Positions 50,772 to 59,424 are shown, numbered from the stretch's first letter. The stretch: DNA of 64,000 nucleotides from Megalonaias nervosa (GCA_016617855.1 JAECUM010004381.1:32923-96922); one strand, 5' to 3'. The notes: generated by a model from the sequence alone, not told the origin. Numbers and translations: made by a program.

Positions 50772-51967
50772 TTCGGAGTAAATAATTTTTCAAATATTTT
50801 TTTTTTTTTTTAGTGAAATTCGAACTCAATCACCGACTTTAAATTTATGTCACCGGTACATGTTTTCATTCACTAGCAATGGATTTTTAATTACATCTTT
50901 TGGTGACATTTTGATAGATTTATGTTTTGTGTTATTGTATTTATCAACAATCTGTGGAAGATCATCTATGTACCTGTTTGTGTTTTTAGCTGTCAAATGT
51001 TTATGGATCAGCTCATTTAGTGTACGATTAAATCTTTCAGCGACAATGCTTTTTCCCTCGTTTCCTGTAACATATTTTTTTATGTTATTTTGTTCCAAAA
51101 ACTGCTCCAATTTTTTATTAAAAATCTCCGTTCCATGATCAGTCCAAATTTTATTCAGTTTTCTTTCAGTGCTAATGATAATTATTTTTAACGCATCAGT
51201 TATTGATGTTCCTGTTTTATCAGCAATTGGTACACTAAACGTGTATTTACTAAAAACATCAATAACGTTAAAGAGATATTTATTATTATTGTTAAACTGA
51301 GCAAAATTTGTCGTGTCAACTAAATCTATCGCCCAGATATCATCAATGGCATTCGTGACAACCTTACGTCGCAGAAACTTTTTTTAAGGTCATGTGCAGT
51401 TCAGCCGCAAGCAATTTCATGCTATCGTCATATAATTTTTCTCCGAGACGAGACTCTCCAAGTCCGAGTTTATATTTTGTCCCGATTATTCCTTGAACTA
51501 ACCTTCTATCAGATCTCTCACACAGATTTGTAGGTTTCATACCTTTAAGTTCATCTAGCATTACCTTATCACAACCATGCTTATTTTGTTCATTATCACG
51601 ATAACAGATGTCATGACGCATTGCTATTGCATCAACTTGATTATAAGGCTCTTGTCCTGGTAATGGATTATCGTTTTCATCTAGTTGCTTATCTACCAGA
51701 CTTTAAGGCCCAGTGTAATTGTGACCTGGCAATGTTCAACCACCTTTTGGTTTTGGTAACTTACCAATAAGTTTGTATATATCCATTTCAGAGCCAATTA
51801 TTTCTCGGCGATTGCATGACTGACAATACGTAACAATTTTATCTTGTTCAATGCAAAGATTTTTATTACAGCCACAATTACAACCATAACAACTTCGTTG
51901 CTGACAACTTTGTTGTTGTTTTTTCATTTCATTATTACTTTAATCATCAACTAAAAAAATTCTATCT

Positions 51968-52055
51968 ATGCCAGACCCTAACATCAATGACAAAGTCATC
52001 ATTGGCGATGTTAGCGAATCTGATGTTGGAGTCATTGGCATCAGCAAAGCTGGTG
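51968..52055. other. Possible eroded 3' end of the zinc-ribbon gene, or a short + strand frame
   Basis: The + strand opens MPDPNINDKVIIGDVSESDV and runs into the zinc-ribbon gene on the opposite strand. The - strand is also open in a shifted frame. It is not possible to tell which, if either, is coding. Confidence 0.25.
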
Positions 52056-52184
52056 TTAGAGTAATAAACACTTTCTTCTGTCGCAAACAGTACAAATACC
52101 TTTTAGCATCGTTCTGTTGCTTTTTGTTGTTTCTATTCTTTCGTCTTTGTTAGGCATTTTAGTTTTACATTTGAGGCAATACAT
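52056..52184 (-). CDS. Small zinc-ribbon protein (DUF5679-like)
   Basis: 42 codons starting MYCLKCKTKMPNKDERIE and ending KGICTVCDRRKCLLL. Two CxxC pairs (Cys3/Cys6 and Cys31/Cys34) would hold one zinc. The YC.KC...T....I..T......G.C..C pattern matches DUF5679, a short family found in large DNA viruses and related elements (from memory). It lies between protease and integrase, in the same direction. The stop may be caused by a frameshift, since a few more residues would be usual. Confidence 0.65.
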   Translation of the reverse strand: MYCLKCKTKMPNKDERIETTKSNRTMLKGICTVCDRRKCLLL

Positions 52185-52224
52185 TATCACTTGTGACATG
52201 TTATATTTGATTGTCAGACAAAAT

Positions 52225-52680
52225 TTACTGAAAGCAATTTATTGCTATATTGTCGTTGTGTTTGCTCGGGTGCCTGTCAAATTGCAAAACAAATTTTAAA
52301 AAATTGGGATCTTTTGACATTTGTTTGATAAACATGATACAGTAATAACCACAAGCTGATGTTCCAACTGGCTGTAGTTGATTAGACAAGTAATTTATTT
52401 TTTTAAATTTTTTGGAAATATATTTTTTTATTAGATCACTTGGAGGAAGTCCGAACAAATCAAAATAATTATTGTTGTAAACAGCAACCCAATGAGTACC
52501 AGAGCCATTGTTAAAGTCTTGAATGTTTATGACACATGAACCACCTGCTGCTACGTCATCAAGTTCATCTTTGGAAAATACTCCATGAAATCCCTTCTCA
52601 ATGACTTTGTCGTTGTATTTTATTTTTTTAAGTATATCAAAGTTGCTCAGTGCGAGCGCAGGCATTGACTCAAGCTTCAA
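52225..52680 (-). CDS. pro: Adenain/Ulp1-like cysteine protease, apparently intact
   Basis: 151 residues. It would cleave capsid precursors during virion maturation. The catalytic set is visible: His63 in GTHWVAVY, Asp74 in YFDLFG, Gln103 (QLQP) and Cys110 in SACGYYC; the seven-residue Gln-Cys spacing is the same as in adenovirus protease. Most of the family's usual length is present, although the N-terminus could be short, as the start chosen is the first ATG. It sits upstream of the zinc-ribbon gene and downstream of the capsid genes, all on one strand. It is one of only two long frames in the element with no break. Confidence 0.93.
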   Translation of the reverse strand: MKLESMPALALSNFDILKKIKYNDKVIEKGFHGVFSKDELDDVAAGGSCVINIQDFNNGSGTHWVAVYNNNYFDLFGLPPSDLIKKYISKKFKKINYLSNQLQPVGTSACGYYCIMFIKQMSKDPNFLKFVLQFDRHPSKHNDNIAINCFQ

Positions 52681-52712
52681 TGGCGTCTGGTTCCTGGTAA
52701 GGTCATTCTATA

Positions 52713-52808
52713 TTAAATTCCTAGTAGATTTGGAAGCAGACTTCCCGCTAATCCCACAGCAAATGGAATGATTCCTCCTTGTTTTGTTGACCGAGGGCGC
52801 TTTGTCAT
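52713..52808 (-). CDS. 31-residue hydrophobic peptide, start overlaps the upstream stop
   Basis: It begins MTKRPRSTKQGGIIPFAVGL and ends LLPNLLGI: a basic head and a Gly-rich hydrophobic tail, as in small membrane-active or core peptides of Polinton and adenovirus-like capsids (inference). Its ATG overlaps the TGA of the preceding gene (ATGA at 52805-52808), suggesting coupled translation or an ancestral joint protein. The basic-then-hydrophobic layout is seen; the function is not proven. Confidence 0.55.
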   Translation of the reverse strand: MTKRPRSTKQGGIIPFAVGLAGSLLPNLLGI

Positions 52809-53311
52809 TGTTCTCTTTTTTTTTTAGTTGTTGATGATCTCTTATTATTAGCTGGCATTATATTATTTATTGTCACATGAAACTGTATCAATGTCAGCGA
52901 AGCTGATGTCAACGATAGATCTGTTTGATACTGTCTCCGGATACTGCTTTTTTTAGTTGCTCCTGATATTGCTTCTGATGCTGTTGCTAGTCCCAGTGTT
53001 CCTAGCACAGGTAAAATCTTTGGTATTATGCTAGTTACTACATAAAGTGCTGGTCCAAGAAATCCGCCATGTTTTGACATCAGTGTTACTTGTGCAACAG
53101 ATAGTTTAAGAACAAATGGTTTTCCTGCGATAGCTTTGTGATCAAGTTTATTAATTTGTTGTTGTGTCAACATTACCTTAACGGCCGTTTTATTTGTCGT
53201 TGTCGGAAATATCATTAAAGAAACAGAATGTCGTTTAGCAACTGCTGCTGATAATTTTTCAACTTGTCCTTGTGTAAGGTATATTTCTCAGGTTGTATAC
53301 TCAGTTTTCAT
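52805..53311 (-). pseudogene. Polinton virion-type protein with duplicated N-terminal motif, one in-frame stop
   Basis: A TGA interrupts the frame 7 codons after the ATG at 53311. The remaining frame is open to 52805. Two similar units (LTQGQVEKLSAAVAKRHSVSL and LTQQQINKLDHKAIAGKPFVL) are followed by GGFLGPALYVVTSIIPKILP, a Gly/Pro-rich hydrophobic segment, and a basic tail (NKRSSTTKKKREQ). This layout recurs in Polintons as a protein of unknown role next to the capsid genes (from memory); a membrane-interacting virion role is a guess. The first downstream ATG (53215) would give 136 residues. Confidence 0.65.
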
Positions 53312-53340
53312 TATTATTGGATTATATTGATGTTGTTAGA

Positions 53341-54751
53341 TCAAACTTGTACAACCATTCTTCCTTTGACTGTGTCGATTGTTAAAAATCTATCACTGAC
53401 AACTAGCTCATATACGTTATATGGATTATCTGGAGCTGGAGCCTTGCCAAGCATCCAAGTAACTTCAGTATCAGTTGTAGATTCTATAGCTTGTTCGTAT
53501 TGTTTTGATACGTCAAAGTAATAGATTGGGTATAGCGACCTAAATTCTTCGACAGATATTTGACTTCCGCTATCAGCGTCCTGATATTTTTGTATTGCTT
53601 TCATGAGATACATGTAAACTTGTGTAATATTTTTAGTTTCATTGTCAGCAAAATTACATTCGATTGCTTGTTCGGGATACTGTTTCGAATTTATCCTAAC
53701 AAAGATTCAGCTTACATCGGGGTTATCAAATATAGAATTGTTCATTGATCACTGCAACGTGCCTGTCACTGAAATACAACGAACAATTGTTGCGGTAATT
53801 CACTTGGAGCAGTTGTAACATGCCATGTGTAATCAGTTGTGTTAGGTATTGCTGTTTGATAAATTTTGTTCTGTTCAAAATATATCTTTTTTGTCCACGT
53901 GGATAACGTTGACTCAAGTTCCATTATCTTACTCATTGATGGAACAACTCGTGGCATCCACAACGCTAATCTTGTAATAACAAACTATCCTTCAGCTACT
54001 CCATCAGCATGCATTATACAATTGTTTTGAGCCACATGATCTAAAATAAGAGTATGTTTTAGTCTACAAAAAACTTTGTTGTGATCGTGACAAAATCCAA
54101 AATAATGTGCTCAACGGAAGCATCATTGTTATTTGTCGAGATTCTGTGGCAAACGCTTTTCGTTTGGTGTATCCTTCATTATATTCCCGTCATCGTATTC
54201 TTGTGGCTGCTAATCTTATTGAATCACCTATCCCAGCTGCATCAGCAGCAACTGGATTGGCGATTAGATTATTGTTATCTGGAGCAGGAGCGCCAGCACC
54301 AGTATGGAATTCACTTAAAACAACTGCCCCAAATGAGGTATCTTTAAACCACATCATATTTGTTGCCACCGATCTCAAGTAATCATCACTAAACAAAACT
54401 ATGTTAAGTATTGTACTTGCTACTGGAAATTGCATTGAAATATCTTCTACAGTTTGATTAGCTAGTTGGTATCGAGCACTTCTAAATAAACTCCAACCGT
54501 TATTGACAAGCACAATTTCTGTACCAGCCGCAATATTACCACCAATTGCTGTTAATATTTGACCACGTACTTCTAACATCGCCTTATGCGGCAATAGAAA
54601 CACGTCTTCATCTCGTGTATCAAAAGTTCTAACTCTGGTTTTATTAGATTCATTTGAGCTATTCATCAAGATACACGATGTATTCAAATTCTGTTACAGT
54701 GTCGTCGGTATGATGTTCCTCAGCAAGATCAAGATAAATTTTAGCTGACAT
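53341..54751 (-). pseudogene. mcp: Major capsid protein, double jelly-roll type, frameshifted
   Basis: About 470 codons. The start is MSAKIYLDLAEEHHTDD (54751), followed by a frameshift near 54670. The N-terminal jelly roll has DEDVFLLPHKAMLEVRGQIL and NNGWSLFRSARYQL (54600-54460). After breaks near 54190 and 54060, the central region reads PLSTLFWIL and LKHTLILDH. The C-terminal jelly roll has ELPQQLFVVFQ (about 53790), then, after breaks near 53755 and 53705, YPEQAIECNF, YPIYYFDVSKQYEQ (53520) and NPYNVYELVVSDRFLTID near 53400. These phrases fit Polinton/adintovirus capsid proteins (hexon-like). At least four frameshifts or stops. Confidence 0.85.
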
Positions 54752-54881
54752 TGTTCTTTATTTTATAATAGCCACACAAAATTGCGATGACTAAAAAGCA
54801 GCTGGTGTCATTGGCTTTGTTTTCTTTACAAGCTTACGTACTATGCGGTGATAATAATTTTTTTGTTGTAGCTATCATAGC

Positions 54882-55179
54882 TCATTTTATTTCTTTTGTT
54901 GGTGCAATATCTGATATTGCCTGCTTTATTTTTGATGCTGAAGGTGGCAACGTTGTCGCTGGCGCTGGTAGTTTCTCGCCTCTAACTTTATCAGCAATTT
55001 TTTTGTCCAACCGCAGTGCCGGCCGCAGATGCTGCTCCTGTCGCAAAAGCTTTACCAGCATCAAGTGCAATAGGTGCTACTTTACGCGCTATTCCTGGTA
55101 TATTTTCAGCAATTGTTGTAAATATATTTCCAAAAACTCCACCTACAATTTTTCTTCCATAAATTTTTTTTCATCTCAT
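54882..55179 (-). pseudogene. pVI-like minor virion protein, broken
   Basis: About 99 codons. It starts at the ATG at 55179, has an in-frame TGA two codons on, then reads GRKIVGGVFGNIFTTIAENI and ARKVAPIALDAGKAFATGAA, an amphipathic Gly/Ala-rich region. After a one-base shift near 55015 it ends with KIADKVRGEKLPAPATTLPP and IKQAISDIAP. The amphipathic head and Pro-rich middle resemble adenovirus pVI, which disrupts membranes and binds the protease (family knowledge; the match here is by composition only). It lies between the two capsid genes. Confidence 0.6.
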
Positions 55180-55237
55180 CTTGTTATTCAATATTAGGCT
55201 TACAAAATTGATTATGCAATGACTATGTTGTTGACAA

Positions 55238-55997
55238 CTATGTTGTTGCGCGTAAGTGTAAGTAATACGTGACAATTTCATTGTTAAGATCTATTTGTCG
55301 TCCAAATTGATCTGTTGCATTGTTATACTTGTTATTTGATTTTCAAGACTAATTGGATAGTGTAATAATTGCCTAGGAGTAATTTGCATCAGAGATCCTG
55401 GAGGAACATATGGTGAAAAACTATAGATCATTTGACCTTGGCTTCCTAACGCTGAATAAGATCCTAGTGCAATAGAGCAATTGATTAAAATCGTATGTAC
55501 TTCTGTTGTGTTAACAGGTAAATCTCCATCATATGATATACTTTGTTCAACAATGCTGCCATATTGTTTATGATTAAATCCTAGCAGCGACACAATACTA
55601 GTCGCCAGTGAAAAATCTATTATCAAACTAATTTTTAATGTAATTCAAGCTCGTAGCATATTGCAGTTTGGAGTTAACTCAAAATTGTCTGTGATGTTGT
55701 TGGCGTTGCCGCTGTTTTTTGTTATTAGTTCTTTTATCATTTTATTAAGATCAGTTACGTTATACGCACCTTGGGGTATTTTAACTGATGCCCACATGTC
55801 AGGATTAAATGTAAAGTCGTTGTTGACGTTTGTTTTACATTTGCCATAGAGTGCCATATTGTAGCAGAAATTAATCCAATTTCATATAGTTTATTAGGAT
55901 CTAGTTCTATCGACAGATTATAATAGACGGAAAAGTTTGTGCTGTTTTTTGTTATTTGTGATGAGTCAAGCATTAATATCATTGATGTTAATGACAT
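55238..55997 (-). pseudogene. Minor (penton-type) capsid protein, single jelly roll, frameshifted
   Basis: About 253 codons. It starts with MSLTSMILMLDSSQITKNST, then SVYYNLSIELDPNKLYEIGL, typical of Polinton minor capsid proteins. After a shift near 55850: VKIPQGAYNVTDLNKMIKEL. After a further break near 55640: LATSIVSLLGFNHKQYGSIV, TTEVHTILINCSIALGSYSA and YSFSPYVPPGSLMQITPRQL. After a last shift near 55310: QIDLNNEIVTYYLHLRATT to the stop at 55238. It would form the capsid vertices. At least three breaks. Confidence 0.85.
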
Positions 55998-56088
55998 TGT
56001 CCTTGATTATTTTAGGGTTGTCAGATTATTTTTACACGATAAGGTCAGTGTGTAAAATTTTGTACTAGGATGTTAATATTCCACTCGA

Positions 56089-57169
56089 TCAAAAGTGATC
56101 TAATATATCAACAATTTCGTTGTCGATTTCAGTGCTCTCATTGCCAGCTTCTTTTGAAGATATCAACAACATAAGTTGGTCAGCCATTTCAGTGTTTGAT
56201 GTAAAAATTTTAATGCCAGAGCAGAGTTTTTTTACCTTCTTCTAACCATATATCGTCATATTCTTTTGCGATGGTGCTCAATTTCTTTCTATGATCTGGG
56301 GTAATTTTTTTATCGTAGATATCGTATAAAACTTTAAGGTATAAATCTGCTATAATAGTGAATCAGAACTCATATCTATAAAACATTAAATTAGATGGAC
56401 CTACAGCTGTGTTTACTCTATCATATCTTTCCTTGGATTCATTGCGTATTTTTGGTAATTTATTCACCAATTTTTCGAAATCTAGATCCATAATCTTTTT
56501 TTCTAGATCTTCAATATCACTTGTAAGTTCCTTCACTTTATTCTCAAAAATTACATCACCTGGACTTGCTTCTAGACTGTCTTTTGCTGATTTTAATAAA
56601 TTTTTCATATTTTTCAACTTATTATAACTCACTTTGTATTCTTCTTTGATTCTGTTGATATCATGTATTTTATATTGGATAAAATACTTAGCATCAAATA
56701 CATCATATTCATGCGATTCTATTTTATCGTATAATTTTTCTTTCATTCTGTTTGTTTCAGCCTCATGCAAATCAACTCTTTTTTTAGACTCTAATTCTTC
56801 TATTATCCTCTTTTGCCCAGTTGCAGTTTCCTCAATTTTTTCAGTGATTTTTCTTGCAGCTTCTTCTGATTCCAATTTATGTCCCTCAATTCTCTCAGCT
56901 GTCTTCCTTGTGGCAGCTGCTGTTTCTTCCTTTGTTCACTCCCCGAGTAACAAACCTTTTTCTTGTACTTTTTTTAGTTCTTCTGGAGATAACGTTGACA
57001 CTTCCGGTTGTTTGCCAAGTGCTGCTTCAGTAACCGGTTTTAAAAGTTTAGCAGTTGCTTCTTCTGCAACATGTTGTCCACTCCGTGCTTCTTGCACTCT
57101 TTTTTTAAAGGCAGCTCGAGATTCAACAAATTTCTTTAGTAGTTCAATTCTTTGTTGATGTTTATCCAT
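56089..57169 (-). pseudogene. Coiled-coil protein of unknown function, two in-frame TGA stops and a frameshift
   Basis: About 360 codons from MDKHQQRIELLKKFVESRAA. A TGA stop lies near 56936 and the same frame continues with KEETAAATRKTAERIEGHKL, then a long heptad-rich charged region (EEYKVSYNKLKNMKNLLKSA, KVKELTSDIEDLEKKIMDLD). Another TGA lies near 56363, after which the same frame reads LYLKVLYDIYDKKITPDHRK. A frameshift near 56230 leads to a C-terminus ending NEIVDILDHF. Its position, between the ATPase and minor capsid genes, suggests a virion-related protein; no enzyme motif was found. Confidence 0.7.
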
Positions 57170-57257
57170 TATTATTTGTAATGCACTTTATAAAATTAGT
57201 CTAGAGAAACTCATTATACAGCAATGAAACATTTTAGCTGGATCACGCACTAGTTTA

Positions 57258-57884
57258 TCAAATAGAAAGATTGTATTTATCTTTGGTTGCTTGATGATAT
57301 AATTCAATAAACTTATCTTTTGTTACATCACCATATTGTTCGTTTGCGATATTTCTTTCATCAACGTTATCGAGTCCAGGAAATAATATAAAACATTCCA
57401 TATTTTGCTGAATAAATCTGTTAACGTTATAAAACCCTTGCGCAAGATAAACTGAATTACATCTTTTGTTACGCGACAATGAAAAATAAGACCTAATCTT
57501 GTTCATCTCCTCATTGTTTAGTGGAATATCATCAAACACAATTATTTTATGTTCGGACCAGTCAAGTTCATCGATGGGAATTAAATCTTCTGGTTGTTTT
57601 ATTAAAAATATATCATCACTGGCTCTAAGTTCATCACGAAGTTTATCGTTATATTTGCCCAATAATTTGTATTTGTCCTGCTGTAGATTAATTATATAGA
57701 TAAATACTCTGTCGTAGTTAAAATTGTTGTTGAGCAAAAGATTTAATAACAGATTTGTTTTACCAGATCCTGTAGGACCAACAATAAGATAATGACAGTC
57801 TGGAAGTTCATTGTTGTGTTTATGCTTGATTAATTGTTTGGTATCAAAATTTAGTATTGATGACTTTGTTGTTGACTGCGTCAT
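57258..57884 (-). CDS. atp: A32-like (FtsK/HerA superfamily) packaging ATPase, intact
   Basis: 208 residues. It would pump DNA into preformed capsids. Walker A is GPTGSGKT (residues 36-43) and Walker B is IIVFDD (residues 114-119). A downstream SYFSLSRNKRCNSVYLAQGF stretch contains the Asn-Ser-Gln sensor region usual in this family. The length is slightly under the usual 210-250. The frame has no break, unlike most neighbours. Its start is 41 bases from the divergent start of the fibre-like gene at 57926, with TATA-like sequence (TTATATAAT) between them. Confidence 0.95.
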   Translation of the reverse strand: MTQSTTKSSILNFDTKQLIKHKHNNELPDCHYLIVGPTGSGKTNLLLNLLLNNNFNYDRVFIYIINLQQDKYKLLGKYNDKLRDELRASDDIFLIKQPEDLIPIDELDWSEHKIIVFDDIPLNNEEMNKIRSYFSLSRNKRCNSVYLAQGFYNVNRFIQQNMECFILFPGLDNVDERNIANEQYGDVTKDKFIELYHQATKDKYNLSI

Positions 57885-57925
57885 TGTTGTTGTTATTTAA
57901 TTTTATGTTATATAATTTACATAAT

Positions 57926-58889
57926 ATGAGTTATTACACATAGTTTGGAACAACACTCACAGGATCCATTTCTGCTGACGAACTAACAATAACTGATACA
58001 TCATCATTTGTCAAGAAAACTGGTGATACAATGAGAGGTAATTTATTGATGTCCGATCAACGAGTGCTTGGTTTAGAAGTAGATTATCCACCACCAAAGG
58101 TTGATCTTACTCGAGCAGTAAGTTACTCACAGTTTAGGACAATCGACAATAACAAACTATCATTAACAGGAGGAACGTTAAGCGGTGACTTGGATATGTC
58201 AGGAAAAAAATTATAAACTTGGAAACTGCGTATCCACCAGCAAAATTAAATCAAACCCAAGCAGTAAGTTATTTACAATTGAAGTATGTGGATGACAACA
58301 AGCTTGATAAAACCAGTGGAATGGTTACAGGTAATAGTAATATGTCAAGTAAAAAAAATTTTGGGTTGGAAACCACATATCCACCAGCAGATGTTGATAA
58401 TACACAAGCGGTGAGTTATGCACAACTAAAATCTGTTCACGATAACAAGCTCAATAAGACCGGCGACACGATGACAAGTAACCTGATAATGAGCAATAAC
58501 TCAGAAGTAACTGGATTACTGATAACCTCACCACCAGCTGATGATAATGATGCTGTTAGTTATGCTCAGTTAAAAGGAGCACTCGCCCGTATTTAAGACA
58601 ATCTGGTGGACCACTGTAAGGCAACATAAATATGAGAAACAACAAAATAACAACTTATGTTCCAGTTAACCCTAATGATCTGACAAATAAAGTGTATGTC
58701 GATAGTCTATCTATTGGTGTAAAACGAACCAATAACAACATAAAATATGATATGGGCAATTTAATATGTGAGTTTCATATTGTTGATAGTATGTTAGCAG
58801 ATATTCTATCAATGAGAGTTAGCAGGTATAAAAAAAATTATCAAAAAAGTATGGTGATGATAGGTTATGAAATTTTGTCTAAACTTTAG
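57926..58889 (+). pseudogene. Fibre-like repeat protein next to the right terminal repeat, broken
   Basis: Starts MSYYT then a TAG. Five units about 48 residues apart carry a shared phrase: GDTMRGNLLMS (58022), GGTLSGDLDMS (58169), SGMVTGNSNMS (58314), GDTMTSNLIMS (58462) and GNINM (58619). Between them, YPPA....TQAVSYAQLK..DNKL alternates. The same 'GG.L.G.L.M / P....AVSY' pattern is seen in phage tail fibres (from memory), so a receptor-binding or spike role is plausible but unproven. The last part (DLTNKVYVDSLSIGVKR...) may be a head domain. Breaks: TAG at 57941, a one-base shift near 58216 and a shift with stop near 58600. Confidence 0.75.
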
Positions 58890-58948
58890 AAATAATCTCA
58901 AAGTGCAAAGCACTTCAAAATAAATTTTTATCTAAACTTTAGAAATAA
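58873..58948. repeat. Duplicated 17 bp phrase before the right terminal repeat
   Basis: TCTAAACTTTAGAAATA occurs at about 58877-58893 and again at 58931-58947, separated by the palindrome AAGTGCAAAGCACTT. The duplication straddles the end of the fibre-like gene. Confidence 0.7.
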
Positions 58949-59111
58949 AATCGGCTTTGCTGCCAACCTGATGGTGGTCCTTATGGACAGGGGTTGGATG
59001 GTCTTGATGGAGAGGATGGGGGTCCTTCTGGACATCGAAGGTAGGGTCCCTGGTCCAGAACCATTTAGAGAAATGGGTCTCTGAAACAGAAACCTCCTTT
59101 TACCTACTACT
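58943..59111 (-). repeat. Right terminal inverted repeat
   Basis: 169 bp, complementary to 44917-45083 and ending CCTACTACT. It contains GGTAGGGTCCCTGGTCCAGA and ACCATTTAGAGAAATGGGTC. Confidence 0.93.
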
Positions 59112-59116
59112 TTAGA
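59112..59116. repeat. Right target-site duplication TTAGA
   Basis: Directly follows the right terminal repeat and matches 44912-44916. Confidence 0.8.
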
Positions 59117-59215
59117 TCAACTAGTTTTTCCTAGGGGGAAACCAATAACGTGAACTAAAATCCCATCAAATTCATCAAGAAGATTTCTTCTACAGCTTCC
59201 AAGGTAAAAATTTCA
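59117..59215. repeat. Right part of the dispersed repeat interrupted by the Polinton
   Basis: TCCCATCAAATTCATCAAGAAG and TTTCTTCTACAG..TC correspond to CCATCAAATTGTAAAGAAG and TTGCTTCTACAACAGTC near 63260-63295. Confidence 0.65.
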
Positions 59216-59337
59216 AAATAACATGTTTTACTCAAACAAAATGACCTCGTCCTAAAGTACAACCCCACTATCTGAAGCTATGTAAGTTGTTTAAAAATGA
59301 CCCTTACGATCTACAGTCATGAAAATGAACACACACA

Positions 59338-59424
<87 letters not shown>

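Larger units (their letters stand above)
50256..51927 (-). pseudogene. int: Fusion: Cys-rich / PLA2-like / DDE integrase / chromodomain, broken
   Basis: In order on the - strand: a cysteine-rich start (CYGCNCGCNKNLC...CQSC, 51927-51740); a phospholipase A2-like segment with HNYTGP (calcium-loop-like, about 51720) and MRHDICYRD (His-Asp dyad, about 51615); an integrase core with AIDLVD (first Asp at 51324-51326), WTDHG (second Asp at 51138-51140) and AERFNR (Glu at 51036-51038), giving D-D-33-E; and a chromodomain end with VKWRGYSDKFNSWIP (about 50310-50265). A Polinton integrase with a chromodomain is expected. Stops lie at 51736 (TGA), near 51706 (TAA) and near 50847 and 50823 (TGA); frameshifts occur near 51375 and 50380. 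A SINE at 50510-50759 splits the C-terminal third. Confidence 0.93.
44917..59111. mobile_element. Polinton/Maverick (adintovirus-like) endogenous element, 14.2 kb
   Basis: It is bounded by inverted terminal repeats that begin AGTAGTAGG and by a TTAGA duplication. It carries the diagnostic Polinton set: protein-primed DNA polymerase B, retrovirus-like integrase, adenain-like protease, A32-like packaging ATPase, and major and minor jelly-roll capsid proteins. Most genes are on the - strand; the HNH relic, an acidic small gene and the fibre-like gene are on the +. Polintons usually make 6 bp duplications, and here only 5 bp match exactly. Frameshifts and stops in nearly every long gene, and a SINE inside the integrase gene, show it is inactive. 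Confidence 0.96.

Noticed and set aside
54787..55197. 136-codon + strand frame
   Set aside because: Antisense to the pVI-like gene and the gap before the major capsid gene; no motif.
56634..57158. 174-codon serine/cysteine-rich + strand frame
   Set aside because: Antisense of the coiled-coil gene; Ser/Phe-rich composition is the complement of Glu/Lys-rich coding sequence.
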